Assembly: GCA_035445085.1 (NCBI GenBank)
Contig: DAOMQA010000002.1
Coordinates: forward strand, 128,374-192,373
Length of the DNA: 64,000 bases
Origin: JBDHXE01 sp035445085
GTDB taxonomy: Bacteria > Bacteroidota > Ignavibacteria > Kapaibacteriales > UBA2268
Reading direction: 5' to 3'
Shown here: one piece after another, positions 19,438-29,159 of the stretch
How positions within the stretch are numbered: position 1 is the stretch's first letter
Layout: each line of letters starts with the position of its first letter
Position numbers and translations under genes: made by a program
The notes under the pieces: generated by a model
Told to the model about the DNA's origin: nothing
Seen by the model: only the letters and a program-made list of their open reading frames with translations
Database searches by the model: none

Positions 19438-20184
19438 ATGACATTAATAAAGTATATCTTAATTACTTATGTAGCATTACTTTTTATAGGGTGCGGAGCT
19501 TCTATTCCTACTGATTTATCAAACCCTGAAAGTATATTTAATTCTGGGGTAAAATACTTAGAAAATGAAGATTTTCCAGAAGCTAAAAGGATGTTTGATT
19601 TAATTGTATATCAATACCCAGCAAGCCAATTTGCTGATGATGCTCAATTCTATCAAGGTGAATTATCTTTTAATAAGGGCGAGTATATTTTGGCTGCTTT
19701 TAATTATAATAGAGTCAGAAAGCAGTATCCAAGTAGTATTTATGTTAAAGATGCTGTTTATAAGACAGCACTTAGCTATTATAAATTATCTCCTACTTAT
19801 GATAGAGACCAAGATTATACACACAAAGCAATAGAAGCATTGCAAGAGTTTCAATATTTGTATCCAGATGACAAATTGTATAGCGAAGTGAGTGAAAAAA
19901 TACAAGAGCTAAGAAATAAATTAGCTTATAGGGATTTGTTTACAGCACAATTATATATGAAGATGGATAATCCTCGCTCATCTATTATTTATTATGAGTC
20001 CGTAATAAATAGTTATTCTGATACTGACTCTTACGAAGAGGCATTTTTAGGTAAAATAGGAGCCTTAGTATATATGAAAAAGGATATTGATGCGGAAAGT
20101 ATGATAATAGCATATAAATCAAATTTTCCAAATAGCCAAAAACTTCAGGAGTTAGACAAAATGCTTGAAAGTATAAAAAAATAA
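19438..20184 (+). CDS. bamD: BamD-like outer-membrane assembly lipoprotein
   Basis: Lipoprotein partner of BamA that helps insert beta-barrels into the outer membrane. The 248-residue product has a signal with a lipobox ending at C19 (LFIGC). TPR-like repeats follow, with FNSGVKYLENEDFPEAKRMF, then AQFYQGELSFNKGEYILAAF and further helices, as in BamD/YfiO. The ATG at 19,438 is preferred; an in-frame TTG at 19,426 directly after the rpiB stop is possible. The assignment rests on the lipobox plus TPR architecture, the length and the pattern in the first repeats; a general TPR lipoprotein is the alternative. Confidence 0.85.
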   Translation: MTLIKYILITYVALLFIGCGASIPTDLSNPESIFNSGVKYLENEDFPEAKRMFDLIVYQYPASQFADDAQFYQGELSFNKGEYILAAFNYNRVRKQYPSSIYVKDAVYKTALSYYKLSPTYDRDQDYTHKAIEALQEFQYLYPDDKLYSEVSEKIQELRNKLAYRDLFTAQLYMKMDNPRSSIIYYESVINSYSDTDSYEEAFLGKIGALVYMKKDIDAESMIIAYKSNFPNSQKLQELDKMLESIKK

Positions 20185-20225
20185 ATTGGCACTTTTCTTG
20201 ATAGATTTTAAAGAAAAGGGATAAT

Positions 20226-20885
20226 ATGAAATATTGTATAATTTTAGCCATTTTTCTTTTTAATGTAGTAGTTTCTATATCACAAACTAACTACCCTTCT
20301 TCATTAGGGGTAGAATTGGGTTTAAAGACTGCTGTATCTGTTGTGCAGACTCCAATTGGCAGGCAGAATGCTTTGGCTATAGCCTCACTTCCAGATATTG
20401 GCTTATTAGGATATTATCCTATAAGCGAGGTATCAGAATTAGGAGTGAATATAAGGCTTAAGCTCAATAATTATTCTTATGGTATGAAGGACTATGGCAC
20501 AGGTCAGGTATATAAACAATCTATGTCTTATATATCTTTTAATCCTGGCCTATATTTCTCCGGTTTTCTTTTCGGATTTAGCTTTGGTTTTCCTATATCT
20601 GCCGACTATGATGGTAATTCGATTGAAGTAGGGAAAATAAATAACTTATATGATTTTAACTTTGGTTATTCGTACGATATTTTTAATGATGAAACCGCAA
20701 GACTATCTATCAGTTTAGTTGGTTCATATATGTTAAATCCAATAATAGATAATTTTACTCAAAATGATCCATTTAAGACTATAATTCCTCAAGTAGAAAA
20801 TTATGAGATTAACAATTCCCATAATCCACGCTCTGCTGGTGTATCTTTAAATATAAGCTACCAATATCTGTTTATAGACAAGTAA
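20226..20885 (+). CDS. outer-membrane beta-barrel protein (PorT-like size)
   Basis: A 219-residue protein with an N-terminal signal (IILAIFLFNVVVSISQ) and alternating amphipathic strands typical of an eight-stranded barrel, ending SLNISYQYLFIDK with a terminal aromatic-rich strand. An AAAGGGA Shine-Dalgarno precedes the ATG. It follows the BamD gene by 41 bases. Its size and context in a T9SS-bearing genome recall PorT-type barrels, but I see no diagnostic motif, so only the barrel prediction is offered. Confidence 0.6.
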   Translation: MKYCIILAIFLFNVVVSISQTNYPSSLGVELGLKTAVSVVQTPIGRQNALAIASLPDIGLLGYYPISEVSELGVNIRLKLNNYSYGMKDYGTGQVYKQSMSYISFNPGLYFSGFLFGFSFGFPISADYDGNSIEVGKINNLYDFNFGYSYDIFNDETARLSISLVGSYMLNPIIDNFTQNDPFKTIIPQVENYEINNSHNPRSAGVSLNISYQYLFIDK

Positions 20886-20933
20886 TCAAAATAATTACCA
20901 AAAATACACAGAACTGTAAACGGTATTTCAAAA

Positions 20934-21053
20934 TTGGAGGCAAAATGCTTTAAATTGAGTACCTTTGTAAATAGACAAAAAGATAAGTTTAACAAGGAAA
21001 TTAATAAAAGTCCTTTTTCAAAAATCAAAGAAGAATTTTTACCAAAACTATGA
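20934..21053 (+). CDS. possible 39-residue ORF, coupled to next ORF
   Basis: A TTG-started frame of 39 codons, very Lys-rich (QKDKFNKEINKSPFSKIKEE), whose TGA stop overlaps the ATG of the next small ORF (ATGA). It could be a short coding region or the remnant 5' end of a broken gene. No homologue is recognised. Confidence 0.22.
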   Translation: MEAKCFKLSTFVNRQKDKFNKEINKSPFSKIKEEFLPKL

Positions 21054-21262
21054 ATAATTTAAAATTTGACAATGAACTATTAATTCATACAGTTGGAGCT
21101 TTTTTAAAACCAGTTAAAGTAATTGATAGTGAAAACAAAGAGTATTGGCTATGGTGTGTATCAGAATTTACGGATGATAGTTTTTTAAATGGGGAAGTCT
21201 ATAATCCTAAAGAATTCGCTCTTTCAAAAAGAGAGTTATTAAATGTAGGTCAAGATAAATAG
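21050..21262 (+). CDS. small hypothetical protein, possibly truncated
   Basis: A 70-residue acidic protein with YWLWCVSEFTDDSF in its middle and no signal or membrane segment. It starts at an ATG overlapping the stop of the preceding 39-codon frame. After its TAG stop the same frame stays open for 22 codons (VFFKKVIEAKLTNKDITIDW...) to a TAA at 21,329-21,331 that lies inside an inverted repeat, suggesting an ancestral protein of about 93 residues interrupted by a nonsense change. Function unknown. Confidence 0.4.
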   Translation: MNNLKFDNELLIHTVGAFLKPVKVIDSENKEYWLWCVSEFTDDSFLNGEVYNPKEFALSKRELLNVGQDK

Positions 21263-21308
21263 GTTTTTTTCAAAAAAGTAATTGAAGCAAAACTCACTAA
21301 TAAAGATA

Positions 21309-21331
21309 TTACAATTGATTGGAAATTGTAA
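21309..21331. terminator. inverted repeat at end of degenerate locus
   Basis: TTACAATT (21,309-21,316) and AATTGTAA (21,324-21,331) form a perfect eight-pair stem with a seven-base loop, about 50 bases before the stop of the convergent MFS gene. A weak bidirectional terminator is the simplest reading. Confidence 0.4.
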
Positions 21332-21380
21332 TTGACACTTCAAATTTGCCTTTTTAATAGAAGTAGTTAGAAATAGTAAA

Positions 21381-22580
21381 TTATGCTTTAACTTTATTTT
21401 GTTTTATCTTATATATTTTCGCTAAGATAGATACTATTAACAATAAAACCCCAGATATAATAAATGCAGACTCTAATCCAAGCCAAGAACTAATAAATCC
21501 ACAAGCTAAAAAGGCTATCAGTGAACCTATAAGATTTGCAGAGGAAGCCCAGCCCATTATACTGCCTATATGCTCATTACTGACCATTTTATTTAATGCG
21601 GAATATAAAGTAGGAATTACGGCGGCAAAAAATATACCTATGATTATTCGTAATGGAAATAAATATATATAGTTAGTAACTACGATATGCAGTATAGCAG
21701 CTATTCCAATGATGCCAGTGGAAACATATATTGTTTTAAGATAATCTTTTTTATCATTTCTCTTGCCCCAATATGGAGCAAATATTACGCTGAATAAACC
21801 AACGATACCAACTAACAAGCCTGTAATCGTTGAAAGCAATTCTTTTGGGGCTCCTAATTTACTAATAAAATAAGGGAAAATTGGGTTGGTGTATTGAATG
21901 CCGGCTTGTGATATAATAATTAAAACTAATATAAATGGGATAGCAGGAGTATTACTCATTATTTTCAAATTAGAAATAAATGAGGAAGCCTGCCTAATTG
22001 CACCTTTATTTTTTTCATCTACAAAAAATGTAACACATAATGTACTGATAAATATGAGAGCAGCAACAATAAAAAAAGTATATCTAAAACCAGCAATATC
22101 ACTAAGAATGCCGCCGATTAAAGGACCTACAATATTACCAGCCGATTGCGAGCCTTGTAATATGCCAATAGCATAGCCAGATTTTTCTTTTGGCGTATTT
22201 GAAGCAGTGAAGGCAAGTGCAGCAGCAACAATACCGCTTACAGCACCTTGGAATACTCTTAAGAAGAACAGGTGATATATATTTTGTGAAAAACCCATAA
22301 GGAACACTGCTAATGTTAGTCCATATAAAGCTCGCAACATCATTAATTTTTTACCATACTTATCCCCTAAGTAGCCCCAAATAGGTACAGTAATTACAGA
22401 TAAGAAATAGGGTCCAGCAAATACTAAACCACTCCATATCTTTGCTTCTTCAATATTACTTATCCCTAAATCAAAAACGAAAAGTGGCATAAATGGAACA
22501 AAGGCGCTCATTCCTACCATTGCTATGAATTGAGAAAGAGAAACAAAAAATAAATTTCTCTTCCATTGTGATAAATCCAT
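21381..22580 (-). CDS. MFS transporter, multidrug-efflux type
   Basis: A 399-residue polytopic inner-membrane protein with about 12 hydrophobic helices, of the drug:H+ antiporter kind. The loop between helices 2 and 3 has GYLGDKYGKKLMMLRA, the MFS signature motif A, and helix 5 has GPLIGGILSDIAGFR resembling motif C of exporters. The substrate is unknown. The ATG at 22,580 (MDLSQWKRNL) is preferred over an in-frame TTG three codons earlier. A TATATTTG on the same strand at 22,622-22,615 resembles a Bacteroidota -7 element, but the nearest TTTG is 24 bases further, outside the usual spacing. The gene is divergent from lepA. Confidence 0.9.
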   Translation of the reverse strand: MDLSQWKRNLFFVSLSQFIAMVGMSAFVPFMPLFVFDLGISNIEEAKIWSGLVFAGPYFLSVITVPIWGYLGDKYGKKLMMLRALYGLTLAVFLMGFSQNIYHLFFLRVFQGAVSGIVAAALAFTASNTPKEKSGYAIGILQGSQSAGNIVGPLIGGILSDIAGFRYTFFIVAALIFISTLCVTFFVDEKNKGAIRQASSFISNLKIMSNTPAIPFILVLIIISQAGIQYTNPIFPYFISKLGAPKELLSTITGLLVGIVGLFSVIFAPYWGKRNDKKDYLKTIYVSTGIIGIAAILHIVVTNYIYLFPLRIIIGIFFAAVIPTLYSALNKMVSNEHIGSIMGWASSANLIGSLIAFLACGFISSWLGLESAFIISGVLLLIVSILAKIYKIKQNKVKA

Positions 22581-22758
22581 AAAATACAATTGATTTTTGT
22601 TTAAATATTAGTTACAAATATAATTTTTGGAGTAGAAATAAGTAGGCAAATATATCAATAATTTAAAATTTTATTTAACTACAATATAAATTCCAACAAA
22701 ATATAATTATTTCGTCTGTATATCTTATTTTTTATTGATAGAGATATTTCATAAACTT

Positions 22759-24576
22759 ATGTATAAAACTGATTTAGATAAAATACGTAACTTCTGTATA
22801 ATTGCACATATTGACCATGGTAAATCTACATTAGCAGATAGATTACTTGAGTTTACTGGTAGAGTAAGCGCTCGAGAAATGGTAATGAACCAGATGCTTG
22901 ATAACAACCCGTTAGAACAAGAGCGTGGTATAACAATTAAATTACACGCTATACAGATGGAGTATAAAGCCAAAGATGGTGAAACATATATACTTAACTT
23001 AATTGATACTCCAGGCCACGTAGATTTTACCTATGAAGTATCTCGTTCGTTAGCAGCATGCGAAGGTGCTTTGTTAGTTGTAGATGCCACACAAGGAATC
23101 GAAGCTCAAACTATAAGTAATCTATATCTTGCGATTGGCAATGATTTAGAAATAATCCCTGTTCTTAACAAGATTGACTTGCCAAGTGCCCAAACTACTA
23201 TGGAAGATGTAAAGCATCAAATAGTAGATTTAATTGGTTGCGACGAAGATGAAATGATACCAGCATCAGCAAAGGCAGGTATTGGTATTGAAGAAATATT
23301 AGAAGCAATAGTAAAGAATGTAAAGCCTCCTAAAGGTGATAAAGATGCTCCACTTAAAGCCCTCATCTATGATTCGGTATTTGATGCATATAGAGGGGTA
23401 ATAGTGAACATTCGCGTATTTGATGGTACGTTGAAAGAAGGGGATAAAATATTATTCATGCAGACTGATAGGGTGTACGATGTAGAAGAAGTGGGTATAA
23501 TGCACTTAAATAGATTCAGAACTAAAGAATTAACGGCAGGGAATGTTGGCTACTTTACTGCTGCAATAAGAGATTTGCATGATACAAAAGTTGGCGATAC
23601 AGTAACTCATGATAAAAAAAGATGTGATGGCGTTATCGAAGGCTTCCAACACGTAAAGCCGATGGTCTTCTCTGGTATATATCCAGCAGATTCCGATGAT
23701 TTTGAAGATTTGAGAGAATCATTATCAAAATTGGTATTGAACGATTCTGCTATTACTTTTGAGCCAGAGTCTTCTTCCGCTTTAGGATTCGGTTTCCGCT
23801 GTGGCTTCCTTGGCTTGTTGCATATGGAAATAGTACAAGAAAGGCTAGAAAGAGAATTTAATCAAAATATTGTTACAACAGTACCCAATGTTCGTTATAG
23901 AGTATTGAAGGCTAACGGAGATGAGATTTATATAGATAATCCATCAGAATTGCCTAAGTTAGTTGAGATAGAGGATTTACAAGAGCCATTTATTAGAGCA
24001 CAGATTTTAACACCTAACGATTATGTTGGTTCGATAATGAAATTATGCCTTGATAGGCGTGGTATTTTGAAAAATCAGACATATTTATCGCAAACGCGGG
24101 TAGATATACAATTTGATCTGCCATTAGCGGAAGTAGTATTTGATTTTTATGATAAGCTAAAGTCTATAAGTAGAGGATATGCTTCATTAGATTACGAAAT
24201 AGATGACTATAGATCTGGGGACTTAGTAAAATTAGATATTTTATTAAATGGCGATGCGGTAGACGCTCTATCTTCAATTGTTCATAGGAATAAATCTTAT
24301 GATTGGGGCAAAAAACTTTGCGAAAAACTTAAAGATCTGATACCACGGCAAATGTTTGAAGTTGTAATCCAAGCGGCAATTGGCGCTAAGGTTATAGCAA
24401 GGTCGTCAGTAAAGCCTCTTCGTAAAAACGTAACTGCAAAATGTTATGGTGGTGATATTTCTAGAAAGCGTAAGCTGTTGGAGAAACAAAAAGAAGGTAA
24501 GAAGCGTATGAAACAAGTGGGCAGCATCGAAATTCCTCAAGAGGCATTTTTAGCTGTGTTAAGTTTAGATAATTAA
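22759..24576 (+). CDS. lepA: elongation factor 4 (LepA GTPase)
   Basis: Ribosome-associated translational GTPase, 605 residues. G-domain motifs are AHIDHGKST (G1), the switch II sequence DTPGHVDF (G3) and NKIDLP (G4), followed by domains II, III and V. The LepA-specific C-terminal domain contains LLNGDAVDALSSIVHR, and the end has AKCYGGDISRKRKLLEKQK, both diagnostic of LepA over EF-G. ATG 22,759 is used; a TTG at 22,735 is an alternative start. It is 17 bases before the first signal peptidase gene, repeating the lepA-lepB linkage known from many bacteria. Confidence 0.97.
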   Translation: MYKTDLDKIRNFCIIAHIDHGKSTLADRLLEFTGRVSAREMVMNQMLDNNPLEQERGITIKLHAIQMEYKAKDGETYILNLIDTPGHVDFTYEVSRSLAACEGALLVVDATQGIEAQTISNLYLAIGNDLEIIPVLNKIDLPSAQTTMEDVKHQIVDLIGCDEDEMIPASAKAGIGIEEILEAIVKNVKPPKGDKDAPLKALIYDSVFDAYRGVIVNIRVFDGTLKEGDKILFMQTDRVYDVEEVGIMHLNRFRTKELTAGNVGYFTAAIRDLHDTKVGDTVTHDKKRCDGVIEGFQHVKPMVFSGIYPADSDDFEDLRESLSKLVLNDSAITFEPESSSALGFGFRCGFLGLLHMEIVQERLEREFNQNIVTTVPNVRYRVLKANGDEIYIDNPSELPKLVEIEDLQEPFIRAQILTPNDYVGSIMKLCLDRRGILKNQTYLSQTRVDIQFDLPLAEVVFDFYDKLKSISRGYASLDYEIDDYRSGDLVKLDILLNGDAVDALSSIVHRNKSYDWGKKLCEKLKDLIPRQMFEVVIQAAIGAKVIARSSVKPLRKNVTAKCYGGDISRKRKLLEKQKEGKKRMKQVGSIEIPQEAFLAVLSLDN

Positions 24577-24593
24577 AATTAAAGAGTAAATTT

Positions 24594-25523
24594 ATGGATT
24601 TTAACCAATATTTTAGAGATAATATTAATCCTTTTACTAAAAAGAAAACAGTAAAAAAGAAACCAGAGACGTTTACCGAGGGGGTACTATCTTGGATTAA
24701 AACAGTATTGGGTGCTGTTTTGGTAGTAATGATTATCAATGGCGCTGCGATAGCTTCCTTTGTTGTTCCTACGGGATCGATGGAAAATACCGTGATGACT
24801 GGAGACTTTTTATTTGTAAATAAGTTCTTATATGGGCCAACTACGCCTCAATTAATACCTTTTTTGAATGTTCCCTTGCCTTTTTATAAGTTCCCCGGCA
24901 TTAAAGACCCTGAAGTAGGCGACGTAATTGTTTTTATATATCCTGGTGATAGAGAGCAAGTAAAATCAGATGAGTTTGTATATTATCTTAAAAGATGTGT
25001 TGCGACTGCTGGCGATGTTTTAGAGATTAAGAATAAGCAATTATATGTTAATGGTAAGAATCTTGGATTACCAGAACATGGCAAATACGATATGCAATTA
25101 CCAATATATCCTGGTGATGAGTTTAGAACTTTTCCTCCAGGTAAGGGCTTTACTCGTGATAACTATGGTCCAATAAGAATTCCTAAAAAAGGAGATATTG
25201 TTGAATTGAATAGCAATAATATCAAAGAATGGGAAACTTTCATTAGACGTGAAGGGCACGAAGTGTCAGCAATATCTAATGAGATTTTGATAGATGGAAA
25301 ATCAAGCACAAGGTACACTGTACAGCGCGATTATTGCTTTGGAATGGGCGATAATAGAGACAATAGCTTAGATAGTAGATATTGGGGTTTTGTACCTTAT
25401 GACAATGTAATTGGCACTCCAATGGTAGTGTATTGGTCTTGGGACCCAAATCTTCCTCTTACTAAATTAGTAGATAAATTTGCCTCTTTGAAATTATCTA
25501 GAATTGGAAATATAATACATTAA
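24594..25523 (+). CDS. lepB: signal peptidase I (first copy)
   Basis: Inner-membrane serine protease that removes signal peptides from exported proteins. A cytoplasmic basic N-terminus leads to one membrane helix (about 36-57), after which the catalytic Ser62 lies in PTGSMENT and the general-base Lys133 in YLKRCVATAGD; the conserved box GDNRDNSLDSRYWGFVP is intact. At 309 residues it resembles Bacteroidota enzymes with an insertion between the Lys region and the GDNR box. It follows lepA closely and overlaps the second copy by one base (TAATG), so all three are probably translated from one transcript. Confidence 0.96.
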   Translation: MDFNQYFRDNINPFTKKKTVKKKPETFTEGVLSWIKTVLGAVLVVMIINGAAIASFVVPTGSMENTVMTGDFLFVNKFLYGPTTPQLIPFLNVPLPFYKFPGIKDPEVGDVIVFIYPGDREQVKSDEFVYYLKRCVATAGDVLEIKNKQLYVNGKNLGLPEHGKYDMQLPIYPGDEFRTFPPGKGFTRDNYGPIRIPKKGDIVELNSNNIKEWETFIRREGHEVSAISNEILIDGKSSTRYTVQRDYCFGMGDNRDNSLDSRYWGFVPYDNVIGTPMVVYWSWDPNLPLTKLVDKFASLKLSRIGNIIH

Positions 25524-26302
25524 TGAAATTAATGAATCTTGACGATTCAGCTACCATAATTGAAAAAATTACCTTCAGAATGGTAGCTGAAATTTTGATA
25601 GTAATATGCTTAGTTGTTTTTTTTCTCAAAATCGTAGTTTTAGATTTTTTCTTAGTTAGTTCATCCTCAATGGAGCCTACCCTTTATAAAAAAGATATTT
25701 TACTTGTAAGCAGAGTTTCTTATTTTATAGGATTAGGGGATAGAATGCCATTTATTGATCTACACAAATTAGCCAATTATAGACTCAACTACAAAACTCC
25801 GCAAAAAAATGATATTATTTTTTTTAAAAATAGCTTCCATTCCTTGCGTGATTATAAAGAAAATTATTTAATAAAAAGAGTGAAGTTAGTGCCAGGAGAT
25901 AAGCTATATTATGCCTCTGTAAATGGTCAATTGAATTTTTCTAAGAATTCACCCGATGCTTTTGTTAAAGAATATACCGAAATAACTATACCTGCAAAAG
26001 ATGAAATAGTTAATTTAGATATTGATAATATTAGATTTTATAAGCATATAATAGAAAATGAGGACAATAAAGTAGAAATTACAGCAAATAATATATATAT
26101 TAATAACAAAGCCACAAATAATTATAAATTTAAAGAAAATCATTATTATGTAGAAGGGGATAACCGTAATAATAGCTTTGACTCTAGAATTTATGGATTA
26201 GTGCCAGAAAATGTGATATTTGGTAAAGCATTATTAATAATTTGGTCTGGTGCTATCGAAAAAGATAGCTATTTTGATCGCTTCCTCACTCTTTTAAACT
26301 AA
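25523..26302 (+). CDS. signal peptidase I-like protein (second copy)
   Basis: A diverged paralogue of the preceding gene: 259 residues, one N-terminal membrane helix (about 22-44), the Ser49 nucleophile in SSSSMEPTLYKKD, Lys118 in YLIKRVKLVPGD and the box GDNRNNSFDSRIYGLVP. All catalytic elements are kept, so it should be active, but the binding region around the Ser (PTGSMENT versus SSSSMEPT) differs, suggesting a different substrate preference. Base composition is more A/T-rich than the first copy. The ATG overlaps the upstream stop by one base, indicating translational coupling. Confidence 0.93.
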   Translation: MKLMNLDDSATIIEKITFRMVAEILIVICLVVFFLKIVVLDFFLVSSSSMEPTLYKKDILLVSRVSYFIGLGDRMPFIDLHKLANYRLNYKTPQKNDIIFFKNSFHSLRDYKENYLIKRVKLVPGDKLYYASVNGQLNFSKNSPDAFVKEYTEITIPAKDEIVNLDIDNIRFYKHIIENEDNKVEITANNIYINNKATNNYKFKENHYYVEGDNRNNSFDSRIYGLVPENVIFGKALLIIWSGAIEKDSYFDRFLTLLN

Positions 26303-26307
26303 TAAAA

Positions 26308-26341
26308 ACCCAAAAAGTTACTTTTTATTACCTTTTGGGGT
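26308..26341. terminator. convergent hairpin after second lepB
   Basis: CCCAAAA (26,309-26,315) pairs with TTTTGGG (26,333-26,339), extendable by one A/T pair through a bulged G. It lies between the signal peptidase gene and the converging lipoprotein operon and could serve both. Confidence 0.5.
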
Positions 26342-26368
26342 ATATAATTAAACTAAATTATTTTACTT

Positions 26369-29146
26369 CTATTTACAACATTCAGAAGGTATGAATTTAC
26401 CATTATAATATTGAATTAATTTAATAGTTAAATTCAATCGGCGAACGTCGTCATATTCTTCTGTATCTTGCCTTATTGTTGTGTCATAATATTTACCCTC
26501 TGCCAAGATGATAATTTTAGCTCTGTCTAAGGCTTCATTTCTTTCCTGGATAGATTTGAATTGTTGTGTAGGATAGAATACCAAACCTTCCTTTAGGTAA
26601 TTATTAAATTTAGTGTCAGCTTTTAGTAAGCTAAATAATTCATTAAAACCATAATAGGCGCGTAGTTTAGAGAGATTATCATTATCGCTACTAAGTGTTG
26701 CATTATTTTGTATTTTGATATCAGTTAGATTTATTGAGGTATCATCTTGCTCTATTCCTTGCATATATTCTATATCATCACCTATATAGTAGCAAAGAGA
26801 GGCACTTCTAATATCTGAATATGCTTCTAATTTAACAAGTAATCTTGTAGAATTAGCATTAGAATAGTTGTTGATAAATTCAACTATTGGAATAAAGTCA
26901 TCAGTAATAGTGTTTTTCATCACTTGCAAATTACCATCTACTTGAGAAGCATACTTTCTATAGTCTTCAATCCTTCTTTGCCTATTTTCCTGATGAGCAA
27001 CACCGTATTTCCTATGCTTTGGGCTTAGCTCTACATAGCCTGCATTAGATAAATATCCGTCTGGTTGCAAATCTTGTAAATGTTCTTTTAATCCTTTACT
27101 TGTATTAACTTTCCAAAAAGCGGTTTGGAAATAGGGTACATTTTTGTTGTATTTACTTTCGATAGTAATAAAGTCTGTATTGCAATTTGGTTTAATATAA
27201 TATGACGGCTCTACAATTACGGTATCATAAATTATTGCTTTATTGCTTTCATTTTCTACTTGTAGAAAATTATAATTAGATAAGTTAGAAGGTATTACAG
27301 CGTCTAATGCTGTAATATTAATAGTATCTATGTTTGGAATAGTATCAAAATATATAATTTGAGTTGATTTTTGTATGCGATTGCCACCATAGGTATAAGA
27401 TTTTTTTAAAATTATCTGCTTTTCTGCTTCTATCCACGTTGTATTTTTATTCTTGGTGCTGTCATTGCTTGCAATAGTATTATTGAGTGTTGGCAAACCG
27501 CTACTACTCAATTTATTTTTTAATTGCTTTGTATGAACTAATTTAGTAGGCTTGAAACTAATAACTTTTGAATATTTGCTAATATGATATACCTTATTTG
27601 ATACGGTATCAAAATATATGGTAGAGTCGAGCTTTAAGATATCGTCTTTTAATGGGATAATTTCAGTTACAAATGTAGTATCATATTCATATTTAGTTTG
27701 CTGGTTAATAATTGAATCATACTTAGTGATTTTGATATTTTTATTAATCGTGGGTGCGTTTATTATATAATTTTTGCCAATATAATGAGTAATAATAGTA
27801 TCGCTTCGCTGATCGCAGTTCAAATGATAGTAATTAGAGCCTCCAAAAGCCTTATATTTTTTTCCTTTCTTCAAAGTTATCGTTATTGTATCGGCATTGA
27901 TTTTAATACTATCGTTATCGCTTATATTATGAACGAATAAAACAGGGTCTTTAATTTTTTCGCCTTTGTTATCTAAAATGGTCAAGTGTAATTTAAAGGT
28001 ATTTTGCGGTTCAGGCGTTGCGATAATAATATTGTTGTCATTATTGCATTCTAAGTCAATATCAAAGCTATAAATATCGTAAGCCCCCTTATTTATTACA
28101 ACGGTATCACCGTTTGAACTGCTAACTCTTTCTAAATTATTTCTATCAGAAGAAAAGTATAAGGCTTTTGCATTTCCTTCTTGTTTATAAGGAAATGCAA
28201 TAAAAGGGAACATTTCATTTGCATCAGTGTTGATATAAGAATTTTCGAAATCATATTGACTACCTTTTGGAAATTTTACGGCACTATCCAAAACTTGTAT
28301 TGTTTGGTCCTTGAAATTAAATTTCAAATTAGCGCTATATATATCATAATCGCCATCTCTATTCGACGAAAATAATAGCTTAGGGCTGTGAGCCATACAA
28401 GCTACAAAAGGGCTTATTTCATTGAATTGTTTAGTATTTACGTGTTTATTAAAGTCTAACTCTTTTGGGTCGCTCCACTTATCATTTACAAAATAAGAAT
28501 AAAATAAATCAGAATTGCCTATATTCTGGATATTGCCATTAATATCTTTTATCATAGAATAAGGATTGTTTTTGTCAGAAGCCCAAATTAAGACATAATT
28601 ACATATAGAATCTTGCCCAATCCATGGATGAGAATCCCAAAATATTGAATTTATTGGCTCGGGCAAAGCATTAAATATAAATTTATTATTTTCTTTATTA
28701 AATACTAACAAGTCTGTGCCGCCAATACTGCCGAACATATTCAAATTAAGTAAATTGCTAAAGTTTGAATCGGGAGGGTGTGATATTGCAACAACGCCAC
28801 TATTATATGTTAAGAATGTAGCTGATTCTAAACGATTTGTTAATTCATCAATAACTTTTTCATTCTCAGGATAGTTATTGCCTAAAATCTCTTTAAAAAA
28901 CTGATTTGCTGGCTTAATTGAATTAATTTTATCAGAGTAATCACCCCTTAACTCACGATAAAAGGCATCGCCACAATTTTCTTGAGTAACCCTTAAATAT
29001 GGAGCTATGTCCTTATTTGGTGTATTGATTGAATCTTTTATGGCTTTTAGCTTGTCTATATTCCGATTAGGTAAAATACGCGTAGGGTCTTGCGAACAAG
29101 AATATATGAGACAAGAAAGCAATATTGTAAATAAATATTTTCTCAT
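26369..29146 (-). CDS. lipoprotein with PD40-type propeller repeats, PorE-like layout
   Basis: A 925-residue predicted lipoprotein (signal with cysteine at 17, LIYSC). The first half has PD40/WD40-like beta-propeller blades, clearest at about residue 250 (LLFSSNRDGDYDIYSA) and 325 (ALYFSSDRN). A short carboxypeptidase-regulatory-like beta domain sits at about 380-440 (LHLTILDNKGEKIKDP). The C-terminal 180 residues contain a region (VKLEAYSDIRSA, then SKLRAYYGFNELFSLL and EALDRAKIIILAEG) that could be a divergent OmpA-type peptidoglycan-binding domain. This order resembles the T9SS protein PorE, but the TPR part of PorE is not evident. It is the last gene of a four-gene operon with two more lipoproteins and a barrel. 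Function is inferred only. Confidence 0.6.
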   Translation of the reverse strand: MRKYLFTILLSCLIYSCSQDPTRILPNRNIDKLKAIKDSINTPNKDIAPYLRVTQENCGDAFYRELRGDYSDKINSIKPANQFFKEILGNNYPENEKVIDELTNRLESATFLTYNSGVVAISHPPDSNFSNLLNLNMFGSIGGTDLLVFNKENNKFIFNALPEPINSIFWDSHPWIGQDSICNYVLIWASDKNNPYSMIKDINGNIQNIGNSDLFYSYFVNDKWSDPKELDFNKHVNTKQFNEISPFVACMAHSPKLLFSSNRDGDYDIYSANLKFNFKDQTIQVLDSAVKFPKGSQYDFENSYINTDANEMFPFIAFPYKQEGNAKALYFSSDRNNLERVSSSNGDTVVINKGAYDIYSFDIDLECNNDNNIIIATPEPQNTFKLHLTILDNKGEKIKDPVLFVHNISDNDSIKINADTITITLKKGKKYKAFGGSNYYHLNCDQRSDTIITHYIGKNYIINAPTINKNIKITKYDSIINQQTKYEYDTTFVTEIIPLKDDILKLDSTIYFDTVSNKVYHISKYSKVISFKPTKLVHTKQLKNKLSSSGLPTLNNTIASNDSTKNKNTTWIEAEKQIILKKSYTYGGNRIQKSTQIIYFDTIPNIDTINITALDAVIPSNLSNYNFLQVENESNKAIIYDTVIVEPSYYIKPNCNTDFITIESKYNKNVPYFQTAFWKVNTSKGLKEHLQDLQPDGYLSNAGYVELSPKHRKYGVAHQENRQRRIEDYRKYASQVDGNLQVMKNTITDDFIPIVEFINNYSNANSTRLLVKLEAYSDIRSASLCYYIGDDIEYMQGIEQDDTSINLTDIKIQNNATLSSDNDNLSKLRAYYGFNELFSLLKADTKFNNYLKEGLVFYPTQQFKSIQERNEALDRAKIIILAEGKYYDTTIRQDTEEYDDVRRLNLTIKLIQYYNGKFIPSECCK

Positions 29147-29159
29147 AATTATCCTATTT

